A stretch of DNA of 64,000 nucleotides from an uncultured Flavobacterium sp. (GTDB taxonomy: Bacteria; Bacteroidota; Bacteroidia; Flavobacteriales; Flavobacteriaceae), in NCBI RefSeq assembly GCF_946479975.1, contig NZ_CAMLIX010000002.1, positions 1-64,000 of the forward strand, given 5' to 3'. A model generated the notes under the pieces. It was not told the DNA's origin. It did no database searches and was given only the letters and a program-made list of their open reading frames with translations. The translations under genes and the position numbers were made by a program. Each line of letters opens with the position of its first letter. Position 1 is the first letter of the stretch. Positions 52,301-60,580 of this stretch are shown here, one piece after another.

Positions 52301-53429
52301 AATAACCTGCAGCATCAATTTCAAAAATAATATCTGTAGCAGTCTGAATTAGATTTTTATATTGATCCTGAACAATTACTTGTTCTGTAACGTCTTGACC
52401 AATGCTGATGATCAAATCATCTGAGAATTTTTTATCTTTCCATTGAATGTATTTAAACTCTCCGTTTTGGCTTTTTAATTTTCTAATGTAAAGTTTGTTT
52501 TCTTGATTTTTAACGGGATTTAATTTTTTTTCGAATTCAGAATCCTCCGTTAATTCCCAGAATTTTAATCCCATTACCTGCTCGGGCTGATATCCTAATA
52601 TTGTGGTAACGGTTTCACTGCAAAATAGAATTTCTCCGTTTTTGTTGGTGGCAATAGTAAGCGAATTTCCTTTGTGAACAATTTCGCTTGCAAACCTGAA
52701 GTTGTCTCGATTATTTAGTAAAACAGCATATTTTACCTGATTAATGATGAAAATAAGTATGCAGAAATTAATAAGCAGAATAGAAGATTTTATGGGAATC
52801 AGCTGATACGTTACTGTAGAAATTAAAAATAGGAAAGTAAGTCCAACAAAAAGCCAATAAATTCTAACAGGTTTAAGAATGCTGTATGAGAAGAAAAAGG
52901 AAATTAAAAAGACAATAATTGGCACAACATCATTAGAGAGTTTAACGATATTGAATGCTACATACGAAATGTAAATAAAGAAACAGAAAATAAAAATGGG
53001 CTGAATTTTTTCTCTCAGCCATTTTATTTTATCGGTTATCGCATAAATTAGAAGAACAGCAATACCAATAGAAACGTTTACAAATAGAAGACTTTTAGGC
53101 CTTATTTTGAAAATTTCATTGATGATTTCGATTACAATTACTGCAATACCAAAGAATAAAATATAAAGCTGATATTCTTTACTAACCGTATCCTGTTCTT
53201 TCTTTTTTTCAATAAAATAGCCAATCTTAGCTTTGATCTTAAAAAACTGGTAAACAAGGAGTGCGAGAAAGGCAAAAAGCGATAATCCTAAAACGATAAG
53301 TTTAGGATTATTGTAAAAAATTATATCAGTGTTTAAAGCATACCAAGCGGTCATAATTGATTCTAAGATGTTGCCAATGCAGGCAACTCCTGAAAAAACC
53401 GAATCGAAAAAACTATAGTCTGCGGCCAT
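49377..53429 (-). CDS. Hybrid sensor histidine kinase / response regulator
   Basis: The product has 1350 residues. About seven membrane helices (residues 40-235) are followed by two PAS domains (240-475), two GAF domains (about 490-650 and 655-825), a third PAS (830-955), the HisKA helix with FLANMSHEIRTPLNGIIGF, a HATPase domain (NLLSNAVKFT, FGGTGLGLTISNHLL) and a receiver domain with VFMDIQMPIMNGYE and the conserved Lys in ISKPIMKG. The phosphotransfer partner would be a separate Hpt protein or regulator; none is adjacent. The signal is unknown, but GAF and PAS tandem arrays often sense small molecules or redox state. Confidence 0.9.
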   Translation of the reverse strand: MAADYSFFDSVFSGVACIGNILESIMTAWYALNTDIIFYNNPKLIVLGLSLFAFLALLVYQFFKIKAKIGYFIEKKKEQDTVSKEYQLYILFFGIAVIVIEIINEIFKIRPKSLLFVNVSIGIAVLLIYAITDKIKWLREKIQPIFIFCFFIYISYVAFNIVKLSNDVVPIIVFLISFFFSYSILKPVRIYWLFVGLTFLFLISTVTYQLIPIKSSILLINFCILIFIINQVKYAVLLNNRDNFRFASEIVHKGNSLTIATNKNGEILFCSETVTTILGYQPEQVMGLKFWELTEDSEFEKKLNPVKNQENKLYIRKLKSQNGEFKYIQWKDKKFSDDLIISIGQDVTEQVIVQDQYKNLIQTATDIIFEIDAAGYFTFINEFGFSILGYSENEIIKKHYSNIIHEHYIGNAVEFYENLVLNENNYPVIEIPILKKNGEEIWISQKIIVRKNDLGHTTGFSGIARDITEKKNIEKEKQKRLKKIEAYNSSTKKLSTTDFSKYDKLNTVIDLILKEAALISSVNRVSFWKYHKDLITCKNLYSLDNQKLNDKNILNKESYPIYFETLNKKAIINAPDVFNKLETSEFKKIYFTKNNIKSMLDVPIFLTGQLAGVVCFESTEKQREWDNEDINYARTISDVISLAISSQMRLEAERKLEFKSQLLSALSLCTEKFLLSKTTQQMFQETYDIIGKAAKVDHMYYYERDAIYNTVSQKYKWSRQGIEHQITPLRHMTEENLKEIFEAAQQKKVVNTLTRHLNEGFFKTLLINNEIKSILILPLYINDLFTGFIGFDDCTKEKKWSEDEIHIFQVLANNISSALERNRNENKIVESEEKFKLIANNIPGTVYLSKFDAFSTKIFLNDEVLNLTGYSKSEFIENNLSFLSLIHHEDKEDVINNQIDNLQKGAPLHNVYRIKRKSGEYIWVEEFGDVIKRDDEIEFVGGIYFDITNKKETEDAIKAKQLAEAANKSKSDFLANMSHEIRTPLNGIIGFTHLLMKTELEEIQEKYMTTINQSAHSLLEIINDILDFSKIEAGKLELFIDLYDIKKILVQVFDLIVYESNQKNLQLELNIDPDVPKYIWTDIVRIKQILINLLSNAVKFTTKGSIKLNVSVLEKKKNNHHVIRFSVVDTGIGILEKNQKKIFKAFSQEDSSTTRKFGGTGLGLTISNHLLALMESRLQLESEINEGSNFFFDLNLKTSNQSISDKYNTELKSLNIEVDAENIEPNDHNITFLIVEDNKVNMLLLKTIIKNLYNNAYIHECENGYEAIQQFEKINPTIVFMDIQMPIMNGYETTKAIRNTKKGRDIPIIAVTAGAEKDERNKCISAGMDDYISKPIMKGSVEETLIKWLG

Positions 53430-53517
53430 AGAATTTGGGGTATGTTGGTTTAGTTAACAGTCTTTTGAAAAACCTAAAAGAAGTGGTTAGTTTCTTTTAA
53501 AACACAATTTTTCTATT

Positions 53518-54312
53518 TTAATCTGCGTCAGATTGTCCAATTGAATCAATTGAATCTTCTTCTTCATTTGTTCCAAAAATACCAAAATATGTAGCATAGG
53601 TCATCGAGCTGTTAAAAACGACAGTAAAGAGAATTCCAACGCAGCACGCGAAAATACCTATCAGCGATCCTAAAAAGCCTATGATAAAAAATGCAAATAT
53701 GTTAAGTGGATTTTTGGTAACAATAATAATACTTGATTTGATGGCATCAAGAGCACTTAAATTTCCAAATACTACCAATGGAATTGCTAAATACATGAAA
53801 TAAGAAACCATAAAAGAAATGACATTTCCAACATAAAAAACGCCAAAACTGTCAATAAAATTAGAAAGTGCAGTTCCTACGAGAGCAGGGATAAAAGCAG
53901 CAACAAAAAGTTGTCCGAAATAAGGCGATCGGTAATAATTGAAAATCGTTGAAACATTAAATTGAATGTCTTTATCTGCAGAATCTGCCATTTTTAGAAA
54001 ACCAGCACCAAATGGAGCCGTGATTCCCGCAATTGAAGAAACTACTACAGTTTGTACAACGAGTTCAATTCCTGTGAAATTTTGATTTTCTAAATCTGTA
54101 AAAAAGTCTTTAGTTATACTTCCAACACCAAAATAAGCAATCATTACTCCCATAAATGCCATTGCAGCAAGAATAGAAAAAACCAAGATGATAAGTCCAG
54201 AGTAAAGTGCTATTTTTTTATAATTTTCAAAAGCGTGATTAAAAACTGAAGCAAAATCAAGTGAATAGCCATTTTTTTTGATGTCCTCAATTTGGGCAAG
54301 GGTAGATTTCAT
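53518..54312 (-). CDS. Polytopic membrane protein of unknown function
   Basis: The product has 264 residues with about five to six membrane segments (for example IALYSGLIILVFSILAAMAF and IFAFFIIGFLGSLIGIFACC). The soluble N-terminus is MKSTLAQIEDIKKNGYSLDF and the tail is acidic (EEEDSIDSIGQSDAD). Such proteins in Flavobacteria are sometimes mislabelled as beta-carotene monooxygenase; I see no catalytic residues. It is single, on the same strand as its neighbours. Confidence 0.7.
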   Translation of the reverse strand: MKSTLAQIEDIKKNGYSLDFASVFNHAFENYKKIALYSGLIILVFSILAAMAFMGVMIAYFGVGSITKDFFTDLENQNFTGIELVVQTVVVSSIAGITAPFGAGFLKMADSADKDIQFNVSTIFNYYRSPYFGQLFVAAFIPALVGTALSNFIDSFGVFYVGNVISFMVSYFMYLAIPLVVFGNLSALDAIKSSIIIVTKNPLNIFAFFIIGFLGSLIGIFACCVGILFTVVFNSSMTYATYFGIFGTNEEEDSIDSIGQSDAD

Positions 54313-54433
54313 TTTATATGTAAAATTGTTTTATTAACGAGTAAATTTATATGGGTATCTTGACGTAAATATAATCTTTTTAATCAATTCCCTATAAAAA
54401 TCTCTAAAACATTCTAAAATGAAGCTAACCCTT

Positions 54434-55762
54434 TTAAATCCAGTCCAAAATTCGTTTAATTGACGCTAATTTATCTTTGTACGGTGCATAACGCATTGGC
54501 AGATCAAGCCAATTTCCTTTTTTGACAATAGATTTATGATGCGAAAACGTATCAAAACTCAGCTGGCCGTGATAAGCGCCAATGCCACTGTGTCCGACAC
54601 CACCAAAAGGCAGTCTTTTGTTAGAAAAATGAACAACTGTATCGTTAATACATCCTCCTCCAAAAGAGTATTTCTTAATTAATTTTTTGGTAAATGATTT
54701 ATTTTCGCTGAAGATGTAAAATGAAAGAGGTTTCTCATAACGGCTCACCACATTTTCGATATCATTTTCATTCTCATAAGTAAGGATTGGCAGAATAGGT
54801 CCGAAGATTTCTTCTTTCATAACAGCACTATCCAAATCCGGTTCTTCAAGTAAAGTAGGAGAGATGTAGAGTTTATTAGCATCACTTTCACCTCCAAACA
54901 AAACATTTTCGCCCTGAATCATATTGGTTAATCTATACCAGTTTTTAGTATTGATGATTCGTGCAAAATCAGGAGATTTGTCTATTTTTTTTCCGTATGC
55001 TTTGAGAATTTCTTCAATCAAATAGGTAATAAGATTGACTTTCATGTTTTTCTGCACCAAAATATAATCTGGCGCAATACAAGTCTGTCCTGCGTTGATG
55101 AATTTTCCCCAGACAATTCTTTTTGCCGCTAATTTTAGATTAGCAGTTTCGTCTACAATGCAAGGATTTTTTCCGCCTAATTCTAATGTTATTGGAGTTA
55201 GATTTTCAGCCGCAGCTTTGGCAACGATTTTTCCAACGGCGACACTTCCTGTAAAGAAAATATAATCCCAGCGCTGTGCTAGTAATTTATTAGAAACTTC
55301 TATACCGCCTTCAAAAACTTCAACATGATTGATGTGAAATGTTTTTTCTATAATTTTTGCAAGTATGGCAGAAGTATGAGGTGTAAGTTCGGAAGGTTTC
55401 AGCGTAACGCGGTTTCCAGCGGCAACTGCAGCAATCAACGGACATAAAGCCAATTGAAAAGGATAGTTCCAAGGCGCAATAATTAAAACATTGCCGTAAG
55501 GTTCTTTGTAAATATAATCGCTGGAAGGAAAATTTATGAGTGATGGAAATACACGTTTGCGTTTTGCCCAAGAATTGATGTTTTTAATCGTGTCTTTGAG
55601 TTCAGAAATCACATAATGGGTTTCTGTAACAACAGCCTCAAATTCGGGTTTTTGAAAGTCATCGTATAAAGCTTTAATAATTAAATCTTCGCTTTTCTGA
55701 ATGTTATGCAATAACTTTTTCAGTGTTTCTTTTCGGTATCCGATGTCACTTTTATAATCCAT
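54434..55762 (-). CDS. Aldehyde dehydrogenase, class 3-like
   Basis: The product has 442 residues. IIAPWNYPFQLALCPLIAAV, FTGSVAVGKIVAKAAAENL, TLELGGKNPCIV with the general-base Glu, NAGQTCIAPDYILV with the catalytic Cys, and KEEIFGPILPIL are complete. It oxidises fatty or aromatic aldehydes with NAD(P). The length is short, as in the ALDH3 group. It stands alone. Confidence 0.92.
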   Translation of the reverse strand: MDYKSDIGYRKETLKKLLHNIQKSEDLIIKALYDDFQKPEFEAVVTETHYVISELKDTIKNINSWAKRKRVFPSLINFPSSDYIYKEPYGNVLIIAPWNYPFQLALCPLIAAVAAGNRVTLKPSELTPHTSAILAKIIEKTFHINHVEVFEGGIEVSNKLLAQRWDYIFFTGSVAVGKIVAKAAAENLTPITLELGGKNPCIVDETANLKLAAKRIVWGKFINAGQTCIAPDYILVQKNMKVNLITYLIEEILKAYGKKIDKSPDFARIINTKNWYRLTNMIQGENVLFGGESDANKLYISPTLLEEPDLDSAVMKEEIFGPILPILTYENENDIENVVSRYEKPLSFYIFSENKSFTKKLIKKYSFGGGCINDTVVHFSNKRLPFGGVGHSGIGAYHGQLSFDTFSHHKSIVKKGNWLDLPMRYAPYKDKLASIKRILDWI

Positions 55763-55838
55763 TTTTTCGATCAGCTTGTTTTTTCTCTATGCAAGTTAAT
55801 CGATAAAAATTTAAAAAATTACAATTAAATCATAAAAA

Positions 55839-56528
55839 TCAGACCGCATTCCAAATCGAATCGTCAGGAGTTGGCGCTATAATAGTGATATTTTCTTTTG
55901 AAACAGGATGTACAAAAGTGAGTTTTCTGGCATGAAGATGAATGCCTCCATCAGGATTGCTTCGATCTGCACCGTATTTTAAATCGCCTTTAATGGGAGA
56001 TCCAATTGCCGATAACTGCGCGCGAATTTGATGATGACGTCCCGTATGTAAGTTGATTTCTAAAGCAGTATAATTTTGAAGTTCTTTGATTATTGTATAA
56101 TCTAAACTGGCCAATTTGCTGTCTGGAACTTCTTTTAAATGTGCTTTTGAAGTATTGTTTTTTTCGTTTCTTTTTAAATAATGAACCAATTTTGCCGTCG
56201 CATCTTTAGGTTTGTTTTTTACAACAGCCCAATATGTTTTCTGCGTTTCCCGATTGCTGAAAAGCTCATTCATTCGAGACAAAGCCTTACTGGTTCTGGC
56301 AAAAACAACAATTCCTGTTGTGGGTCTGTCCAAACGGTGAATTACACCCAGAAAAACATCTCCAGGTTTATTGTATTTAGCTTTAATGTATTCTTTTACA
56401 ACATCAGAAAGAGGTTTGTCTCCCGTTTTATCTCCTTGGACAATATCACCCACACGTTTATTAACCACAATAATGTGATTGTCTTCGTGAAGTATCTTTA
56501 AGTTGTTTTTGTCTGAAAGAATTTTCAT
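55839..56528 (-). CDS. RluA-family pseudouridine synthase
   Basis: The product has 229 residues from MKILSDKNNLKILHEDNH at 56528; the 31 codons upstream in frame are translated repeat DNA. VIHRLDRPTTGIVVFARTSK contains the catalytic Asp of the RluA family, and LHTGRHHQIRAQLSAIG and IHLHARKLTFVHP follow. There is no S4 domain, as in the short RluC/TruC-like forms. The RNA target (23S rRNA or tRNA) cannot be told from sequence. Confidence 0.9.
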   Translation of the reverse strand: MKILSDKNNLKILHEDNHIIVVNKRVGDIVQGDKTGDKPLSDVVKEYIKAKYNKPGDVFLGVIHRLDRPTTGIVVFARTSKALSRMNELFSNRETQKTYWAVVKNKPKDATAKLVHYLKRNEKNNTSKAHLKEVPDSKLASLDYTIIKELQNYTALEINLHTGRHHQIRAQLSAIGSPIKGDLKYGADRSNPDGGIHLHARKLTFVHPVSKENITIIAPTPDDSIWNAV

Positions 56529-56586
56529 TAAAAGAATTTTAGATTTTATTTTAGATTGTGAAATTCGGCTAAAGCCTCGCAGGAGC

Positions 56587-56630
56587 CTTAAAAATAAACC
56601 TCCAGCTAAAGCCGGAGGCAATTTATATAA
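56587..56630. repeat. Dispersed hairpin repeat (cctccagctaaagccggagg)
   Basis: CCTCC-A-GCT and AGC-C-GGAGG pair around AA, just upstream of the pseudouridine synthase start. The stretch to 56698 also contains the low-complexity phrase aacttagtatcttagaacctt, which recurs between the tRNA genes near 16300 and 16480. Confidence 0.5.
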
Positions 56631-56698
56631 ACTTTGTTACTTTGTCACTTGGCAGCTAAAAAACTTAGAAACTTAGTATCTTAGAACCTTAGCCTCTT

Positions 56699-57517
56699 TT
56701 AGTATTGTTCACTAGAATTTGGGAAATCACTAGATTTCACATCAGCAGCATATTGACCAATTGCTTTTGTCATTTCATCATAAAGATTCAAGTAACGACG
56801 CAAGAAACGCGGACTGAACTCGTTATTCATACCCAACATATCGTGAATAACCAAAACCTGACCGTCAACACCGCCGCCAGCACCAATCCCGATTACTGGA
56901 ATCGAAATGCTTTCAGCCACTTTTTTAGCAAGATCTGCTGGAATTTTTTCTAAAACAACTGCAAAACAACCAATCTTTTCTAACATTTGAGCATCTTCGA
57001 TTAGTTTTTCTGCTTCTTCTTCCTCTTTTGCACGAACGCTGTACGTACCAAATTTGTAGATAGATTGGGGCGTTAAACCCAAATGTCCCATAACTGGAAT
57101 TCCAGCATGTAATATTTTTTTAATAGACTCTTTAATTTCTTTTCCACCTTCTAATTTTACTGCGTGTCCGCCGCTTTCTTTCATAATTCTGATGGAAGAA
57201 CGCAACGCTTCTTTAGGATCCGATTGGTAACTTCCAAAAGGTAAATCTACTACAACCAAAGCTCTTTCGACAGCACGAACTACAGATGAAGCATGATAAA
57301 TCATTTGATCAAGCGTAATTGGCAGTGTCGTTTCGTGACCCGCCATAACATTTGATGCCGAATCACCAACTAAAATTACATCAACACCTGCTGTGTCAAC
57401 GATTTTAGCCATTGTATAGTCATATGCGGTAAGCATAGAGATTTTTTCTCCATTGCTTTTCATTTCAATTAATGACTTTGTTGTGATTCTTTTATAATCT
57501 TTCTTTGCTACTGACAT
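56699..57517 (-). CDS. panB: 3-methyl-2-oxobutanoate hydroxymethyltransferase
   Basis: The product has 272 residues from [20 protein letters not shown] at 57517. [65 protein letters not shown] and [20 protein letters not shown] are the PanB signatures. It transfers a methylene group from THF to ketoisovalerate to give ketopantoate for pantothenate. It lies next to an exported SH3 protein, with no pathway neighbours. Confidence 0.95.
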   Translation of the reverse strand: MSVAKKDYKRITTKSLIEMKSNGEKISMLTAYDYTMAKIVDTAGVDVILVGDSASNVMAGHETTLPITLDQMIYHASSVVRAVERALVVVDLPFGSYQSDPKEALRSSIRIMKESGGHAVKLEGGKEIKESIKKILHAGIPVMGHLGLTPQSIYKFGTYSVRAKEEEEAEKLIEDAQMLEKIGCFAVVLEKIPADLAKKVAESISIPVIGIGAGGGVDGQVLVIHDMLGMNNEFSPRFLRRYLNLYDEMTKAIGQYAADVKSSDFPNSSEQY

Positions 57518-57567
57518 TTTATTTTTTTTTTGATATTGTAAAAGTATTGAATAATTGTAATTGGGAA

Positions 57568-58758
57568 TCAGCAATAATAGAATATTTCGACAGAAAATAG
57601 TTTTCCGTCTTTAAACTCCAATCTAAATTGACTGTCTTCCATTATGATACTGTAATGATGAGGCGTTTTTAATGAAGCTTCAATATAAGTTCCATATTTT
57701 TCAATGAAAGCTTTTTCAGACAGCGTATGATCCAAAACAGCATTTGGATTTAGGATGAACTTATTGTTTTCATTAATAAAAACTTTGATAATTTCTGCTT
57801 TATTCTGTTTTTCGTCAACCGAAACTTCTAAGTCGGGATAGTAATAAAATAGATCACTTAAGTAAATACCGCATTCATCTCCGATTTTATTTTTCTTCGG
57901 AGGATTTCCAAATGTTTTAACCAAATCAGTCTGTGAAATATAAACTGATTTTGTTTTAAATCCTTTTAAGGAATAATGCGATTTCTGTACAAAAGAAATT
58001 ATTTGTTCTGGTAATTTATGATTTGCTAAAGCTTTGGCTAAAGCCATATTCAATTCGGTTTCTTCAATTAATTTTGGATCGTTAATTTGTTTTACAACCT
58101 CAGAATATCTTTTGTAAGCTGGAATTAATGCATCATAATTATTGTTCCAAGCCAATTCTACAATTCTTTCGCTCAATGTTTTACGTTCAGCAACAGCGTT
58201 GACATCAAGTTTGTCAAACTCTTTTAGTAAAGAATCAAAATTTGGTCGTGGACCAAGAAATTTTCTCAATGTATATTTTGCATATTCTTCATCAAAATTC
58301 CCGTTGATATTGACCCATTCATCTTGATTTAAAGGAAGATAATTAATTGGAACAGGATCTCCTGTAAAAAGGATTTCTCTAATTTTTGCATTTTTATCTG
58401 GTAAAGCTCTTGCTTTTAAACCAGCTGCTAATACAAAAAGATGATTGCCTCCATAATAGGCATCGCCACCTTCGAGAATCGGATTTTCTGGATCTTTGAT
58501 TTTTACATCTCTTGCATTAAGACTTTTGACGACATATTTTTCTTCAATAAATCCTTCGCTAAAATTATCTGCTTGTACTTTGTACCAGCCATTTTGACTT
58601 TCAGATAATAAACGAACTTCGGCTCCGTATTTAAAATAACCTAAAAAAGAGGTAGAATTAGGCGAAGTAAACAGCCTCGTATCAGAATTTAGGAAATAAC
58701 GTTGTTGCGAATGCAGTAAAAGAGAGCAAAAAAAAAGTAAAAAGTAGAATTTTTTCAT
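57568..58758 (-). CDS. Exported SH3-domain protein
   Basis: The product has 396 residues with a signal peptide ([18 protein letters not shown]). Residues about 25-80 look like a bacterial SH3 domain ([17 protein letters not shown], [16 protein letters not shown]), and a second SH3-like stretch lies at 110-160 ([20 protein letters not shown]). The C-terminal half is mixed and without a known family. Its start is 27 nt upstream of a palindromic repeat. It probably acts in the periplasm near the cell wall; function unknown. Confidence 0.7.
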   Translation of the reverse strand: MKKFYFLLFFCSLLLHSQQRYFLNSDTRLFTSPNSTSFLGYFKYGAEVRLLSESQNGWYKVQADNFSEGFIEEKYVVKSLNARDVKIKDPENPILEGGDAYYGGNHLFVLAAGLKARALPDKNAKIREILFTGDPVPINYLPLNQDEWVNINGNFDEEYAKYTLRKFLGPRPNFDSLLKEFDKLDVNAVAERKTLSERIVELAWNNNYDALIPAYKRYSEVVKQINDPKLIEETELNMALAKALANHKLPEQIISFVQKSHYSLKGFKTKSVYISQTDLVKTFGNPPKKNKIGDECGIYLSDLFYYYPDLEVSVDEKQNKAEIIKVFINENNKFILNPNAVLDHTLSEKAFIEKYGTYIEASLKTPHHYSIIMEDSQFRLEFKDGKLFSVEIFYYC

Positions 58759-58777
58759 GAAGTTTAGTATGTTTTTT

Positions 58778-58851
58778 TGCCACGAATTTCACGAATGTAC
58801 ACTAATTTAATTTGAACAAAAATTCGTGTACATTCGTGGAATTCGTGGCAA
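58778..58851. repeat. Near-perfect 74-bp palindrome (ttgccacgaatttcacg type)
   Basis: ttgccacgaatttcacgaat then gtacac at the left is mirrored by gtgtacattcgtggaattcg then tggcaa at the right. The arms are about 27 nt with one or two mismatches. It is the cleanest member of the family in this window and sits between two co-oriented genes. Confidence 0.75.
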
Positions 58852-58859
58852 CTTAAATA

Positions 58860-60287
58860 TTAACAATCCGCCATGTTTACAGCAATTGCCAATCCACCTT
58901 CTGAGGTTTCTTTGTATTTTGAATTCATATCTTTTGCCGTTTCCCACATCGTATTAATTACTTTATCAAGTGGTACTTTAGCATTTTTAGAATCAGTTTC
59001 TAAAGCCAATTCGGCAGCATTAATCGCTTTTATGGCGCCCATCGTGTTTCTTTCGATACACGGAATTTGAACCAAACCGCCAATTGGATCACAGGTTAAA
59101 CCTAAATGATGTTCCATTGCAATTTCTGCTGCCATAAGAACCTGAGCAGGAGTGCCACCCATTAATTCGCAAAGCGCCGCCGCCGCCATCGATGACGAAA
59201 CACCAATTTCTGCCTGACAACCGCCCATTGCTGCTGAAATGGTTGAACCTTTTTTAAAGATACTTCCAATTTCGCCGGCAACCATTAAAAATTGTTTGAT
59301 TTCTTTTTCGCCAGCATTATGATTTTCAATTACCATATAATACATTAAAACAGCGGGAATTACACCAGAACTTCCGTTAGTTGGAGCAGTAACCACACGT
59401 CCTAAAGACGCATTTACTTCATTCACGGCAAGTGCAAAACAACTTACCCATTTTAAAATCTGGCGAAATTTAACTTCGGTTTTTCTAATTTCTTGCAGCC
59501 AGCTTTGCGGATCAGTATAATTAGATAATCCTATAAGGTTTTGGTGCATGTCAAAAGCTCTTCTTCGAACGTGAAGTCCGCCGGGAAGTATACCTTCAGA
59601 GTGACAGCCAATATACATACATTCTAACATTGTATTCCAAATACGCATCAATTCAGAATGCACTTCGGCTTCTGGGCGCATCGAAATTTCATTTTCATAT
59701 ACAATTTCAGAAATCAATTTATTTTCAGAAATGCTATAATTCAATAATTCTGCTGCATTTTGCACAGGATAAGGAAAAGCACATTTTATAGCCTCCTTAA
59801 CTTTGGCATTTGTGCGTTCTTCTTTGACCACAAAGCCGCCGCCGATAGAATAAAACGTAGATTCATATTCAGAATCGTCAGCTTTAAAAGCAGTAAATTT
59901 TAATCCATTTGCATGGAAAGGAAGAAAGTCTTTGTTGAAAACAATGTCTTGAAGAAAAAAGAACGGAATCACTTTTTGGCTGCCCAAATTGATTTCGTTT
60001 GTAGTTTCGATTTTTTTAATAATTCCTGCAATATCTTCAACAGGAATATATTCAGGATCCTGACCGCTCAAACCCAGCATGACTGCAAGATCTGTTGCAT
60101 GCCCTTTTCCAGTTAACGATAGAGAACCGTATAAATCTACTTTTACTCTTGTAATGTTTTCTAAAATAGCTTCCTCTTTAAGCTCTTCTAGAAAGCGTTC
60201 GGCAGCACGCCAAGGTCCCAAAGTATGCGAGCTTGAAGGGCCAACGCCAATTTTAAGCATATCAAAAACTGAGATACATTCTTCCAT
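58860..60287 (-). CDS. sdaA: L-serine ammonia-lyase (iron-sulfur type)
   Basis: The product has 475 residues, single-chain type. [20 protein letters not shown] at the start, [59 protein letters not shown] and [17 protein letters not shown] supply the Fe-S cysteines and active-site residues. It converts serine to pyruvate and ammonia. The gene is monocistronic; the gap 60288-60580 holds a promoter for the next gene only. Confidence 0.95.
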   Translation of the reverse strand: MEECISVFDMLKIGVGPSSSHTLGPWRAAERFLEELKEEAILENITRVKVDLYGSLSLTGKGHATDLAVMLGLSGQDPEYIPVEDIAGIIKKIETTNEINLGSQKVIPFFFLQDIVFNKDFLPFHANGLKFTAFKADDSEYESTFYSIGGGFVVKEERTNAKVKEAIKCAFPYPVQNAAELLNYSISENKLISEIVYENEISMRPEAEVHSELMRIWNTMLECMYIGCHSEGILPGGLHVRRRAFDMHQNLIGLSNYTDPQSWLQEIRKTEVKFRQILKWVSCFALAVNEVNASLGRVVTAPTNGSSGVIPAVLMYYMVIENHNAGEKEIKQFLMVAGEIGSIFKKGSTISAAMGGCQAEIGVSSSMAAAALCELMGGTPAQVLMAAEIAMEHHLGLTCDPIGGLVQIPCIERNTMGAIKAINAAELALETDSKNAKVPLDKVINTMWETAKDMNSKYKETSEGGLAIAVNMADC

Positions 60288-60430
60288 TGTTCGTTTTTTG
60301 TTAAGACAAAGATAATTGAATAATGCAATGAAGATTCATATTCGAATGTTAATCTTGCGTATTTATTAAAATATAAAATTAAATTTTAATAATTTGGCAA
60401 TGAATTAAAATTAATTCCTTAATGTGTGCT

Positions 60431-60465
60431 TTTGGTAGAAAGTTCGCGTTTTTTAGGTATTTTTG
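60431..60465 (+). promoter_or_regulatory. Candidate promoter of the antiporter gene
   Basis: TTTG (60431-60434), 23 nt, TATTTTTG (60458-60465), leaving a leader of about 110 nt before the ATG at 60581. Confidence 0.5.
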
Positions 60466-60580
60466 TAAAAAGAACAAGTTGCATAAATTTGATTCTTAAT
60501 ATTAATACTTCCGGTGTTTTTGTTCTAATTCTAAAATAGACTTTTTACAATTTAATACCACAAGAAGATAAAGTTACAAT

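Noticed and set aside
56529..56621. N-terminal extension of the pseudouridine synthase
   Set aside because: The extension (PPALAGGLF...) is translated hairpin-repeat DNA; the family start is MKILSD at 56528.
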